Assembly (NCBI RefSeq): GCF_000014685.1
Contig: NC_008321.1
Coordinates: 4,642,288 to 4,706,287 of the forward strand
From: Shewanella sp. MR-4
Lineage (GTDB): Bacteria > Pseudomonadota > Gammaproteobacteria > Enterobacterales > Shewanellaceae
Direction: 5' to 3'
DNA: 64,000 bases
In this document: in pieces, positions 8,813 through 17,980 of the stretch
Numbering within the stretch: the first letter of the stretch is position 1
Layout: every line of letters starts with the position of its first letter
The notes under the pieces: generated by a model
Database searches by the model: none
What the model was told of the DNA's origin: nothing
The model's input: the letters and a program-made list of their open reading frames with translations, nothing else
Position numbers and translations under genes: made by a program

Positions 8813-10006
8813 GTGGCCTCTACCTCATTCTACGCACAGATTAATCAACAGCTTGCCGATGTTAAAGCCGAAGGTTTATATAAAAGCGAGCGTGTTATTG
8901 CCTCACCGCAACAGACCGCCATTCAAGTTAATCACCAAGAAGTTGTTAACTTTTGCGCCAACAACTACTTAGGCCTAGCCAACCACCCTGAACTGATTAA
9001 AGCCGCACAGCAAGGCTTAGACAGCCACGGCTTTGGTATGGCTTCAGTCCGTTTTATTTGTGGAACCCAAGACATCCACAAACAACTCGAAGCCAGCCTG
9101 AGTGAATTCCTCGGCATGGAAGACACGATTCTGTATTCTTCTTGCTTCGACGCCAACGCAGGTCTGTTCGAAACCCTGTTAGATGCCGAAGATGCGATTA
9201 TCTCCGACGCCTTAAACCATGCCTCTATTATCGATGGCGTGCGCTTATGTAAGGCCAAACGTTTCCGTTACGCCAACAACGATATGGCGGATTTAGAGAC
9301 GCAATTGATCGCCGCAAAAGCCGCTGGCGCGCGCAATATTCTTATCGCCACCGACGGCGTATTCTCAATGGACGGCGTGATCGCCAATCTGCAAGGCGTG
9401 TGTGATTTAGCCGATAAATACGGCGCATTAGTCATGGTTGATGACTCACATGCCGTGGGCTTTGTTGGCCTCAACGGCCGTGGTTCGCACGAACACTGTG
9501 GCGTAATGGGCCGTGTCGATATTATCACTGGCACCTTAGGCAAAGCCTTAGGCGGCGCATCGGGCGGTTTTACTTCAGGTAAAAAAGAAGTCATCGACTG
9601 GTTACGCCAACGCTCTCGCCCTTACCTATTCTCTAACTCATTGGCGCCTTCGATTGTAACGGCCTCTATCCATGTATTAGAGATGCTCAAATCGGGCCAA
9701 GCACTGCGTGAAGCGGTATGGGAAAACAGCCGTTATTTCCGCGAAAAAATGTCCGCGGCAGGCTTTACCTTAGGCGGTGCAGACCACGCGATTATCCCTG
9801 TGATGATTGGCGATGCCAAACTGGCGAGCGATTTCGCTAACCGTTTATTAGCAGAACATATTTACGTTATCGGCTTCTCATTCCCTGTCGTGCCAAAGGG
9901 ACAAGCCCGTATTCGTACGCAAATGTCGGCGGCCCACACCCGTGAGCAACTCGACAAAGCGATTGAAGCCTTTACCCGTATCGCTAAAGAAATGGCGATT
10001 ATTTAG
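8813..10006 (+). CDS. kbl: 2-amino-3-ketobutyrate CoA ligase (glycine C-acetyltransferase)
   Basis: Kbl cleaves 2-amino-3-ketobutyrate with CoA to glycine and acetyl-CoA, the second step of threonine degradation. The 397-residue protein is a fold-type I PLP enzyme of the alpha-oxoamine synthase family: NNYLGLANHPELI near the start, VDDSHAVGF for PLP contact, and the Schiff-base lysine K244 in TGTLGKALGG. The start codon is GTG, supported by an AGGAG site at 8801-8805. tdh follows after 11 bp, so the two form an operon and the unstable Tdh product can be handed on. Confidence 0.95.
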   Translation: MASTSFYAQINQQLADVKAEGLYKSERVIASPQQTAIQVNHQEVVNFCANNYLGLANHPELIKAAQQGLDSHGFGMASVRFICGTQDIHKQLEASLSEFLGMEDTILYSSCFDANAGLFETLLDAEDAIISDALNHASIIDGVRLCKAKRFRYANNDMADLETQLIAAKAAGARNILIATDGVFSMDGVIANLQGVCDLADKYGALVMVDDSHAVGFVGLNGRGSHEHCGVMGRVDIITGTLGKALGGASGGFTSGKKEVIDWLRQRSRPYLFSNSLAPSIVTASIHVLEMLKSGQALREAVWENSRYFREKMSAAGFTLGGADHAIIPVMIGDAKLASDFANRLLAEHIYVIGFSFPVVPKGQARIRTQMSAAHTREQLDKAIEAFTRIAKEMAII

Positions 10007-10017
10007 GACCCTACAAA

Positions 10018-11043
10018 ATGAAAGCACTAAGCAAGTTAAAAGCCGAAAAAGGCATTTGGTTAGTCGATGCGCCTAAGCCTGAAATGGGCCACAACGATCT
10101 GCTGATCAAGATTAAAAAGACCGCCATTTGTGGCACCGACATGCACATCTACAACTGGGACGAATGGTCACAAAAAACCATTCCTGTGCCTATGGTGGTA
10201 GGTCACGAGTATGTGGGTGAAGTGGTTGATATCGGTCAAGAAGTTCGTGGCTTTAAAATTGGTGACCGCGTTTCTGGCGAAGGCCATATCACCTGCGGCC
10301 ACTGTCGTAACTGCCGCGCTGGTCGCACCCATTTATGCCGCAACACCTCAGGTGTGGGTGTAAACCGCGAAGGTTCATTTGCCGAATACTTAGTGATCCC
10401 AGCCTTTAACGCCTTCAAAATTCCCGATGATATCAGCGATGATTTAGCGTCTATCTTCGACCCGTTCGGTAACGCAGTGCACACAGCGCTGTCATTCGAC
10501 TTAGTGGGCGAAGACGTGTTAATCACTGGCGCGGGCCCTATCGGTATTATGGCTGCGGCCGTATGTCGCCACGTTGGTGCTCGCCATGTGGTCATTACCG
10601 ATGTTAATGAATACCGCTTAGAGTTAGCCCGTAAAATGGGTGCTACCCGCGCCGTTAACGTGGCTCAGGAAAGCCTGAAAGACGTGATGAAAGAACTCGG
10701 CATGACCGAAGGCTTCGACGTGGGTCTAGAAATGTCTGGCGTACCGTCAGCCTTCCACGCCATGTTAGATACCATGAACCACGGTGGCAAAATCGCGATG
10801 CTCGGTATCCCGGGTGGCGAAATGGCGATTGATTGGAGCAAAGTGATCTTCAAGGGTCTGGTCATCAAAGGCATTTACGGCCGTGAAATGTTCGAAACTT
10901 GGTACAAGATGGCAAGCTTGATCCAATCTGGCTTAGATATTTCGCCTATCATCACGCACCACTACAAGATTGATGATTTCCAAAAAGGCTTCGACGCTAT
11001 GGGCTCGGGCCAATCCGGTAAAGTCATCCTCAGCTGGGATTAA
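10018..11043 (+). CDS. tdh: L-threonine 3-dehydrogenase
   Basis: Tdh oxidises L-threonine with NAD+ to 2-amino-3-ketobutyrate, the substrate of Kbl. The 341-residue medium-chain zinc dehydrogenase shows the catalytic zinc site AICGTDMHIY with GHEYVGEVV, the structural zinc cluster CGHCRNCRAGRTHLC, and the Rossmann motif ITGAGPIGIMAAAV. Length matches the family. It is the second gene of the kbl-tdh operon. Confidence 0.96.
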   Translation: MKALSKLKAEKGIWLVDAPKPEMGHNDLLIKIKKTAICGTDMHIYNWDEWSQKTIPVPMVVGHEYVGEVVDIGQEVRGFKIGDRVSGEGHITCGHCRNCRAGRTHLCRNTSGVGVNREGSFAEYLVIPAFNAFKIPDDISDDLASIFDPFGNAVHTALSFDLVGEDVLITGAGPIGIMAAAVCRHVGARHVVITDVNEYRLELARKMGATRAVNVAQESLKDVMKELGMTEGFDVGLEMSGVPSAFHAMLDTMNHGGKIAMLGIPGGEMAIDWSKVIFKGLVIKGIYGREMFETWYKMASLIQSGLDISPIITHHYKIDDFQKGFDAMGSGQSGKVILSWD

Positions 11044-11141
11044 TTCTCTTAGCTATGCCAATCACGGGGCTGTACACATGCAGCCCCATGTTGCACACTT
11101 ATCCCATCGCTTATCCCTTTTCAGTTATTTCAGGTTTTATT

Positions 11142-11447
11142 ATGTCTTCCTTTAAACACCTCAGCGTGAATCAATTAGTGCAAATGACCGAGTCAAAGTC
11201 AGTGCAAATCGTCGATATTCGCGATGGTCACAGCTTTAACAACGGCCACATTGATGGCGCATTTAATTTGAATAACGAGAATCTGGCGCACTTTATTGGC
11301 CAAGCGGATATGGACAGTCCTTTAGTGGTGGTTTGCTACCATGGCATCAGCAGCCAAAATGCCGCGCAATACCTTTGTGAACAAGGCTTTGATGATGTCT
11401 ATAGCCTAGATGGTGGCTTTAGCGCTTGGCATGAGGCCAATGCATGA
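11142..11447 (+). CDS. glpE: Thiosulfate sulfurtransferase GlpE (single-domain rhodanese)
   Basis: GlpE transfers sulfur from thiosulfate to cyanide or thioredoxin in the cytoplasm. The 101-residue protein is one rhodanese domain with VQIVDIRDGHSFNNGHIDGA and the active-site loop VVCYHGISSQN, where the nucleophile is C65. I chose the ATG at 11142 because the longer in-frame extension is not rhodanese-like and the family is about 100-108 residues. The stop overlaps the glpG start (ATGA), as in enteric bacteria, so glpE and glpG are coupled. Confidence 0.92.
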   Translation: MSSFKHLSVNQLVQMTESKSVQIVDIRDGHSFNNGHIDGAFNLNNENLAHFIGQADMDSPLVVVCYHGISSQNAAQYLCEQGFDDVYSLDGGFSAWHEANA

Positions 11448-12286
11448 TAGAGATTGGCAGACTCCCCAACAGCAGAGCCGCGCAGGCCTTTGTCGATTAC
11501 CTTAAAGGTGAACAGATAGACTGCCAGATTCAGCCATTGCCGCAGGGAGTCGCTATTCTGGTTATCCGCGATCAAGATGCCGAGCAAGCCCGTAAAGAGT
11601 TCGCCCATTTTATCGCTAATCCTTACGATAACAAATACTTACAAGCCTCATGGGAGCATGGTGATACTCATACTAAGCTCGACTATGGCGCCCCTTCTTT
11701 ACAGCTTTTTGCGCAATTTATCACAGGTGCAGGCCCAGTTACTCTTATCATCTTTGGCCTCTGTGTACTGATTTATGCCGCGATGAATTTAGGCTTCGGC
11801 GGCCCGGTTTATGAAACGCTCTCCTATTTCGGTGCAGTGCCTGACACCAGTGTTAGTCAATTCTGGCGCGTGTTTACCCCAAGCCTGATGCACTTTTCGG
11901 CCATGCATATCATCTTCAACTTACTCTGGTGGTGGTATTTGGGTGGAAAAATCGAGACTCGCATAGGTACAGCCCCGCTGTTAATCCTGCTACTGGTCGC
12001 CGGTACTTTACCCAATGTCGTCCAATACTATGTTAGCGGCCCCAACTTTGGCGGACTGTCGGGCGTAGTGTATGCCGTCGCCGGTTACACTTGGGTCATG
12101 GGGATCCGTAAACCCGCAGCAGGAATAGGTTTACCGCCCTCCTACATGGGATTTATGTTGATTTGGCTGATGTTAGGCTTTACGGATTTCTTAGGCGTGT
12201 CAGTTGCGAATGGCGCCCATATTGGCGGATTACTGATAGGTCTCGCCCAAGGCTGGTTCGATAGTCGCAGTAAAGCCACTCGCTAA
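11444..12286 (+). CDS. glpG: Rhomboid intramembrane serine protease GlpG
   Basis: GlpG cleaves transmembrane segments within the inner membrane. The 280-residue protein has the N-terminal cytoplasmic domain (IGRLPNSRAAQAFVDYL, residues 1-75) followed by six hydrophobic segments. The catalytic serine is S206 in GGLSGVVYAV and its partner is H259 in NGAHIGGLLIG; the HIIFNLLWWWYLGG segment is the first conserved helix of the rhomboid core. It overlaps glpE by four bases. Natural substrates are not known in this organism. Confidence 0.95.
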   Translation: MIEIGRLPNSRAAQAFVDYLKGEQIDCQIQPLPQGVAILVIRDQDAEQARKEFAHFIANPYDNKYLQASWEHGDTHTKLDYGAPSLQLFAQFITGAGPVTLIIFGLCVLIYAAMNLGFGGPVYETLSYFGAVPDTSVSQFWRVFTPSLMHFSAMHIIFNLLWWWYLGGKIETRIGTAPLLILLLVAGTLPNVVQYYVSGPNFGGLSGVVYAVAGYTWVMGIRKPAAGIGLPPSYMGFMLIWLMLGFTDFLGVSVANGAHIGGLLIGLAQGWFDSRSKATR

Positions 12287-12314
12287 CTTACCGCGATTGC
12301 TTCCATGCTCGATT

Positions 12315-12352
12315 AAAAAGCAGGGTAAGCCTTAAGGCTTACCCTGCTGCAT
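12315..12352. terminator. Bidirectional terminator between glpG and elbB
   Basis: A perfect 30-bp inverted repeat (12319-12348, left arm AGCAGGGTAAGCCTT) lies between convergent genes. The A-run on its left gives a T-tail for the minus-strand elbB transcript, while the plus side has a weaker tail. Confidence 0.75.
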
Positions 12353-12362
12353 TTAGGTGCCG

Positions 12363-13019
12363 TTACTTGGCCAACTCTAATACTTTGGCAACCAGCTTCT
12401 CGATGCCAGAGTGCGCCTCGGCAATGTTCCCCGCAAGCATATAAGCGGGCGTGCTGACAATCTTATTCACCTCATCTACCACGATATCATGCACAGTCGC
12501 CGCCTGATGATGGCCGCCCATCAGATTAAAGGCTGCTACCGTATCCACATCATTCCCGATAGTGCCCTTAGCGCCATGTCCATATAAACGCGGGATCATC
12601 ATAGGCGCGATACAAATAAAGCCGACAGGCTTTTTCGCTAGAATAAATTCATTAATAAAATCAGTAACGAGTGGATTCACTTCACACTCACTACCATTAG
12701 TGGCGAAGTTACACAGATTTTTCGCCGCCCCAAATCCGCCAGGGATAACCAGTGCATCGAAATCGGTAATATCGAGTTCGGTGGTAGCTTTTACTTCGCC
12801 GCGGGCGATACGTGCCGATTCAACCAGCACATTTCGTGTCGCCGTCTTGTCTACTTCGCCCGTGAAGTGATTAACAACATGCATCTGATTGATATCAGGA
12901 GCAAAACATTGATATTGAGCCCCGGCTTTCGACAGAGATAATAACGTTAAAACCGATTCATGGATCTCTGTTCCATCGAAAACACCGCACCCACTGAGCA
13001 ATACTGCGATTTTTTTCAT
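12363..13019 (-). CDS. elbB: Isoprenoid biosynthesis glyoxalase ElbB
   Basis: ElbB belongs to the DJ-1/PfpI superfamily and has glyoxalase activity in E. coli; it was linked to isoprenoid synthesis by genetics. The 218-residue protein starts KKIAVLLSGCGVFDGTEIHE and carries the nucleophile-elbow region PVGFICIAPMM with the conserved cysteine, plus VIPGGFGAAKNL. The start at 13019 matches the family; the 24-residue upstream extension contains no family sequence. It faces away from polA across a 385-bp spacer. Confidence 0.9.
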   Translation of the reverse strand: MKKIAVLLSGCGVFDGTEIHESVLTLLSLSKAGAQYQCFAPDINQMHVVNHFTGEVDKTATRNVLVESARIARGEVKATTELDITDFDALVIPGGFGAAKNLCNFATNGSECEVNPLVTDFINEFILAKKPVGFICIAPMMIPRLYGHGAKGTIGNDVDTVAAFNLMGGHHQAATVHDIVVDEVNKIVSTPAYMLAGNIAEAHSGIEKLVAKVLELAK

Positions 13020-13404
13020 TATAAATATCCTTCTTATGTCATTTGGTTTTAACAAACTGTAAACAAAATGGTTGATCTGCTTAAAAATCATGCTAACTTA
13101 GTTCGTCGAATCTAAGGGTCGGTGAAAATTAACGCAGCCTTTAGGTATTTTACGGAGTCAAGAAAAAATCCACAAATCAGGAAGATTTTTCAAGAAACAG
13201 TATTGAACTCACACAAATATTTTAAAAATATAAAAATCAACAACTTAAAAATATCGCACCAAGCCGTAAACATCGCCATTATTCACAGTTGACTTTTTCA
13301 CTCACAGAGTTATCCACAGGCTGAGAGTCAATTTGCCGTGGCTGAAATACCGTATCTGTGGCATGCTTACCGCCATCTAAGTCATCGATAAACGAAAATT
13401 ACTT
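13020..13404. promoter_or_regulatory. elbB-polA divergent spacer with a perfect DnaA box
   Basis: This gene-free spacer should hold both promoters. It contains an exact DnaA box TTATCCACA at 13310-13318, flanked by TTGACT and AGTCAA arms about 40 bp apart. The rest is AT-rich with several short A-tracts. I could not identify promoter hexamers with confidence. Confidence 0.5.
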
Positions 13405-16173
13405 ATGCCTACCATAGCCAATAACCCACTTGTCCTTGTGGATGGATCTTCTTATTTATATCGCGCCTATTATGCGCCTCCTCACCTGACAAACTCAAAG
13501 GGCGAAGCTACTGGTGCTGTTTATGGCGTAGTGAATATGCTCCGCAGTTTATTAAGCCGTTATCAACCTAGCCATATCGCTGTGGTGTTCGACGCTAAAG
13601 GCAAAACCTTCCGCAATGACTTATATGAAGAATACAAGGCACATCGCCCGCCTATGCCGGATGACCTGCGCTCACAAATTGAACCACTACACCGTATTAT
13701 CCGTGCCTTAGGCCTGCCCTTAATCTCTATTCCTGGTGTTGAGGCGGACGATGTTATCGGCACAATCGCTCGCCAAGCGAGCCGCGAAAACCGCGCTGTA
13801 CTCATCAGCACTGGTGATAAAGACATGGCGCAGCTGGTTGATGAAAATATCACGCTGATCAACACCATGACAGATACCATCATGGGTCCTGAAGAGGTTG
13901 CGGCTAAATATGGTGTTGGCCCAGACAGAATTATCGATTTCTTGGCGTTGATGGGCGACAAGGCAGATAACATTCCCGGTTTACCCGGCGTAGGCGAAAA
14001 AACCGCATTAGCTATGCTCACAGGGGCGGGTAGTGTCGCCAATTTGCTTGCAGAGCCCGAAAAAGTCACCGAATTAGGCTTTAGGGGCGCAAAAACCATG
14101 GCGGCGAAAATCATCGACAATGCCGACATGCTAAAACTGTCCTATGAGCTTGCCACCATTAAAACCGATGTTGAGCTCGAACAAGATTGGCATGAACTCG
14201 AAGCCAAACCCGCAGACAGGGATGAGCTGATCAAATGCTATGGCGAAATGGAATTTAAACGCTGGCTTGCCGAAGTCTTAGATAATAAGGCGCCAACGAC
14301 AGCCGCAGCAAAAGTCGAAACGACAGAAACCCAAGAAGAAACAGCGCCCAGCGTCACGATTGAAACCCAATACGATACGATTCTGACCGAAGCTCAGCTC
14401 GATGAGTGGATTGCCAAACTCAAGCAAGCGCCATTAATGGCCGTGGATACCGAGACCACCAGTCTCGACTATATGGTTGCGGAATTGGTTGGCCTGTCCT
14501 TTGCTGTTGAAGCCGGTAAAGCCGCTTATCTGCCCTTAGCCCACGATTATGTTGGCGCGCCTCAACAATTAGACAAGCAAACTGCACTCGAAAAACTGCG
14601 CCCGATACTCGAAGACGCCAAGCTCAAAAAAGTCGGTCAAAACCTGAAATATGATATCAGCGTATTGGCAAATGCAGGCATACAACTCCAAGGTGTGGTA
14701 TTCGACACTATGCTCGAATCCTATGTGTTTAACTCGGTCGCCTCACGCCATGATATGGATGGGTTGGCGCTTAAATACCTAGGCCATAAAAATATCGCCT
14801 TTGAAGATATCGCAGGTAAAGGTGCTAAACAGCTGACCTTCAACCAAATTCAGTTGGAAACAGCAGCCCCTTATGCGGCGGAAGATGCCGATATAACCCT
14901 ACGTCTACATCAACATTTGTGGCCAAGACTCGAAAAAGAGACCGAATTAGCCTCGGTCTTTACCGATATTGAACTGCCGCTGATCCAAATACTGTCCGAT
15001 ATTGAACGCCAAGGTGTGTTTATCGATAGTATGTTGCTCGGCCAACAGAGTGATGAACTTGCCCGCAAAATCGATGAGTTAGAAACAAAAGCTTATGATA
15101 TTGCAGGTGAAAAATTCAATTTAAGCTCACCAAAGCAACTACAAGTGCTGTTTTTTGAAAAGCTGGGTTATCCGGTCATCAAAAAAACCCCTAAGGGCGC
15201 CCCCTCTACCGCGGAAGAAGTACTGGTTGAGTTGGCATTGGATTTCCCTCTGCCTAAAGTGATCCTTGAGCATAGAAGCCTAACCAAGCTAAAGAGTACT
15301 TACACCGACAAGCTCCCTCTAATGGTGAACGCGAAAACGGGTCGAGTACACACAAGCTACCATCAGGCCAACGCGGCAACGGGGCGTTTGTCCTCGAGCG
15401 AACCAAACCTACAGAATATTCCTATCCGCACCGAGGAAGGTCGCCGTATTCGCCAAGCCTTTATTGCGCCTCAAGGACGTAAGATTTTGGCCGCCGACTA
15501 TTCGCAGATTGAATTACGGATCATGGCGCATTTATCCCAAGATGCGGGCTTACTCAAAGCCTTCGCTGAAGGTAAAGACATTCACAGAGCCACCGCCGCC
15601 GAAGTATTTGGCACCGACTTTGACAGCGTCACCTCGGAGCAGCGTCGCCGCGCCAAAGCCGTTAACTTTGGCCTTATCTATGGCATGTCCGCCTTTGGAT
15701 TGGCGCGTCAGCTCGACATTCCCCGCAACGAGGCACAAACTTACATCGACACTTACTTCGCTCGCTATCCAGGCGTATTAAGGTATATGGAAGAAACACG
15801 AGCCAGTGCAGCAGAACTTGGCTATGTCTCTACGTTATTTGGGCGCCGCCTGTATTTACCCGAAATTCGCGACCGCAATGCAATGCGCCGCCAAGCAGCA
15901 GAAAGAGCCGCGATTAACGCCCCAATGCAAGGCACCGCTGCGGATATCATTAAAAAAGCCATGATCAGCATTGCCGATTGGATAAAAACCGATACCCAAG
16001 GTGAAATCGCAATGATCATGCAAGTCCACGACGAATTAGTATTCGAAGTCGATGCCGATAAAGCCGAAACTCTCAAGCTCAAGGTGTGTGAACTCATGGC
16101 AAAAGCGGCCAATCTGGACGTGGAACTTCTGGCAGAAGCTGGTATTGGCGATAACTGGGACCAAGCCCACTAG
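13405..16173 (+). CDS. polA: DNA polymerase I
   Basis: PolA processes Okazaki fragments and fills repair gaps. The 922-residue protein has all three domains: the 5'-3' nuclease (about 1-290; LVDGSSYLYRAYYA, EADDVIGT, GDKADNIPG), the 3'-5' exonuclease (about 320-510) and the polymerase. Proofreading looks intact, with D348 and E350 in AVDTETTSLD, the QNLKYDISVL motif and AAEDADITLRLH. Polymerase motif A is ADYSQIELRIMAHLS with D698, motif B contains RRRAKAVNFGLIYG, and motif C is QVHDELVFEV with H875, D876 and E877. The family length is about 930. The gene is followed by Spot 42 and engB, as in enteric bacteria. Confidence 0.98.
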   Translation: MPTIANNPLVLVDGSSYLYRAYYAPPHLTNSKGEATGAVYGVVNMLRSLLSRYQPSHIAVVFDAKGKTFRNDLYEEYKAHRPPMPDDLRSQIEPLHRIIRALGLPLISIPGVEADDVIGTIARQASRENRAVLISTGDKDMAQLVDENITLINTMTDTIMGPEEVAAKYGVGPDRIIDFLALMGDKADNIPGLPGVGEKTALAMLTGAGSVANLLAEPEKVTELGFRGAKTMAAKIIDNADMLKLSYELATIKTDVELEQDWHELEAKPADRDELIKCYGEMEFKRWLAEVLDNKAPTTAAAKVETTETQEETAPSVTIETQYDTILTEAQLDEWIAKLKQAPLMAVDTETTSLDYMVAELVGLSFAVEAGKAAYLPLAHDYVGAPQQLDKQTALEKLRPILEDAKLKKVGQNLKYDISVLANAGIQLQGVVFDTMLESYVFNSVASRHDMDGLALKYLGHKNIAFEDIAGKGAKQLTFNQIQLETAAPYAAEDADITLRLHQHLWPRLEKETELASVFTDIELPLIQILSDIERQGVFIDSMLLGQQSDELARKIDELETKAYDIAGEKFNLSSPKQLQVLFFEKLGYPVIKKTPKGAPSTAEEVLVELALDFPLPKVILEHRSLTKLKSTYTDKLPLMVNAKTGRVHTSYHQANAATGRLSSSEPNLQNIPIRTEEGRRIRQAFIAPQGRKILAADYSQIELRIMAHLSQDAGLLKAFAEGKDIHRATAAEVFGTDFDSVTSEQRRRAKAVNFGLIYGMSAFGLARQLDIPRNEAQTYIDTYFARYPGVLRYMEETRASAAELGYVSTLFGRRLYLPEIRDRNAMRRQAAERAAINAPMQGTAADIIKKAMISIADWIKTDTQGEIAMIMQVHDELVFEVDADKAETLKLKVCELMAKAANLDVELLAEAGIGDNWDQAH

Positions 16174-16222
16174 CATTCAAACGCTAGACTGAGCTTCTAA
16201 CACTCGTTGCTAACACTTACTA

Positions 16223-16256
16223 AGGCTCATTCGTTACAGAATGGGCCTTTATATTT
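16223..16256 (+). terminator. polA terminator
   Basis: A 10-bp stem (16223-16232 with 16239-16248, one G-T pair, loop GTTACA) is followed by a short T-rich run. Confidence 0.65.
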
Positions 16257-16660
16257 GGTGCAACTCTTAGGTGCCGTAAAAATCAACGCTGCAGAGAACA
16301 AGATGAGGAGAGGTTGTTTACTCAGGCGAATACCCTGATGGCTCCCCCCCCTCAAGAGCGGGAAGCTGCATTTGACTCACCGCACAATGTTCTCAGTCAC
16401 TAAATACAATCTCCCCCTCAATTCTCGCAGCTTCAACGCCGGCATAACCACAACCAGCTATCCGCGTGACACTCCATACAAGCCTAAACAATCGTTCGCT
16501 GATGGATACAACCCAGAACAATCACCAAAATAGAGTAAAAACATTAAATCTGAAGAATTGATCAGTTCTGTACTAAAAATACGGTCAATTTAGCGAAATC
16601 AGTGGTTTAAATGTCTTTTGTGAAAATATCAGATCAAACACCGCTGGTTTTTTCACCTAA
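16257..16660. other. Gene-free spacer between polA terminator and spf promoter
   Basis: No reading frame of useful length and no clear RNA gene is visible. It contains a C8 tract at 16343-16350, a second C-rich tract near 16413 and an inverted pair GAAGCTGC (16362-16369) / GCAGCTTC (16427-16434) 57 bases apart. On the minus strand the sequence TTGAGGGGG occurs twice next to these arms. Function unknown. Confidence 0.4.
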
Positions 16661-16664
16661 AACT

Positions 16665-16680
16665 TGAGATCTACCGCACA
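16665..16680 (+). promoter_or_regulatory. Candidate CRP site upstream of spf
   Basis: TGAGA-N6-GCACA matches eight of ten core positions of TGTGA-N6-TCACA and lies centred about 71 bases before the predicted spf start. In E. coli, cAMP-CRP represses spf; here the role is inferred. Confidence 0.5.
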
Positions 16681-16707
16681 CAATTATCACTTTTTCAAAA
16701 AAACTGT

Positions 16708-16736
16708 TTTCCATTTAGAGATAAATAGCGTATTAT
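16708..16736 (+). promoter_or_regulatory. spf promoter
   Basis: A TTTCCA -35 element, a 17-base spacer and a TATTAT -10 element (16731-16736) place transcription at about 16744, exactly where the Spot 42-like sequence starts. Confidence 0.7.
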
Positions 16737-16743
16737 TCTCTGC

Positions 16744-16849
16744 GTAGGGTACAGAGGTTAAGATGTTCTATCTTTCAGACCTTTATTTCACTTATAGTGA
16801 CGAGCCAAATTCTGGCGCCCCAGCAACTTGTTTGCTGGGGCTTTTTTTT
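16744..16849 (+). ncRNA. spf: Spot 42 sRNA
   Basis: The first 45 bases are nearly the same as E. coli Spot 42, beginning GTAGGGTACAGAGGTT and continuing with GATGTTCTATCTTTCAGACC. It ends in a strong intrinsic terminator: arms 16817-16826 and 16832-16841, followed by eight T. In E. coli this Hfq-dependent RNA down-regulates central and secondary carbon metabolism genes when glucose is present and is repressed by cAMP-CRP. The polA-spf-engB order is the enteric order, which supports the call. The middle part is more diverged, so the targets may differ. Confidence 0.93.
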
Positions 16850-17151
16850 GCTCTTTTTTCGGTCTCGGGATGATTTCAACAAAGGCGAGTAAATTTTAGA
16901 GTATTTACTTTAATAAAAGGTAAATTCGATGTATGCTGTCTTCATTGAGAACCATTGAAGGTAATTTGATGGTGCTTGAGTCTTGTTGAATTTAGCTTCT
17001 CCCCAAAAGAGCTAAAATTTTGGCCGGTGACTAATGTTATCGGCTATTTTTTTGCCCAAAATTTGCGGGGTGAAATCGATGTTTTATAAGGGGATATTGC
17101 AGGGGAAGATGGCCGAATGCGCTAATGGCATCCGACCATAAAGCAAAAGGC
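16850..17151. other. Spacer between spf and engB with a REP-like hairpin
   Basis: No gene is seen. At 17109-17139 there is a 12-base stem (ATGGCCGAATGC with GCATCCGACCAT, two G-T type mismatches, loop of seven) placed just after the engB stop. It has no T-tail, so it may be a REP-like element or a 3' stabilising hairpin. Confidence 0.45.
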
Positions 17152-17811
17152 TTACTCAGCGTCGTCTTGGTTTTCTAACTCATCGGCCAACCATTGCGGA
17201 TGACACCATTCATTTAAGATACTAAGCACTTTAGGTTTGCCCGTGCCCTTGAGCGCAGAAAAAGGCTCAACCTGTACCCAATCACCAAACTCAACCAGCG
17301 CTTTACGCACTTCGTTCACGGTTTTCATCTTCGCGCTTTGCGCCAATTTATCGGACTTAGTCAGTAATGCGAGTACTGGAATTTCACTCGCAACCGCCCA
17401 TTCGATCATCTGCATATCCAAATCTTTTAACGGATGACGAATATCCATCAATACCACAACGCCACTTAAGCATGCACGCTTCTGCAAATATTCGCCGAGG
17501 GATTGTTGCCACTTTAATTTCATGGCTAAAGGCACTTGGGCAAAGCCGTAACCCGGTAAATCGACTAATCGGCGCTGCGCATCGAGTTCAAATACGTTAA
17601 TTAGCTGAGTGCGGCCCGGCGTTTTACTGGTACGCGCCAAGTTTTTCTGCTCAGTTAATGCATTGAGCGCACTCGATTTTCCGGCATTGGAGCGACCAGC
17701 AAAAGCAATCTCAACACCAACGTCGCCGGGCAGATATTGATCCAAATGTGCAATGTCAGGTGCACTGATTAAAAACTTCGCCCTGCGAAAATCTATATGA
17801 GATTCAGTCAC
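17152..17811 (-). CDS. engB: Ribosome biogenesis GTPase EngB (YihA/YsxC)
   Basis: EngB is an essential GTPase for assembly of the large ribosomal subunit. The 219-residue protein shows the circular TRAFAC order: G1 AFAGRSNAGKSSALNAL, the G2 region with TSKTPGRTQLIN, G3 VDLPGYGFA and G4 LLTKSDKL. The G5 loop is near the C-terminus (PFSALKGTG). It faces spf convergently, with polA beyond. The spacer to cytochrome c4 on its other side is divergent and contains both promoters. Confidence 0.96.
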   Translation of the reverse strand: MTESHIDFRRAKFLISAPDIAHLDQYLPGDVGVEIAFAGRSNAGKSSALNALTEQKNLARTSKTPGRTQLINVFELDAQRRLVDLPGYGFAQVPLAMKLKWQQSLGEYLQKRACLSGVVVLMDIRHPLKDLDMQMIEWAVASEIPVLALLTKSDKLAQSAKMKTVNEVRKALVEFGDWVQVEPFSALKGTGKPKVLSILNEWCHPQWLADELENQDDAE

Positions 17812-17980
17812 TATTTACTCCAATATATTTACTGCGCAATACCATAATTTATGAAGAATTGCTTACTTTTCCACGTTTTCGTGTAAAATATTACCCCGAT
17901 CACATTAAACATATTTTACCACGCTTGCGGGTCACCCTAGTAAGCTCAGGATAATAATCTTAACCAGAAGTTGGAACGCC

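Noticed and set aside
13563..14129. 188-codon minus-strand frame inside polA
   Set aside because: It is antisense to conserved polA coding sequence and has low-complexity serine-rich composition typical of a shadow frame.
16608..16640. TGTGA near 16619 as a CRP site for spf
   Set aside because: No matching right half at the correct spacing, and about 125 bases before the start; the site at 16665 is better.
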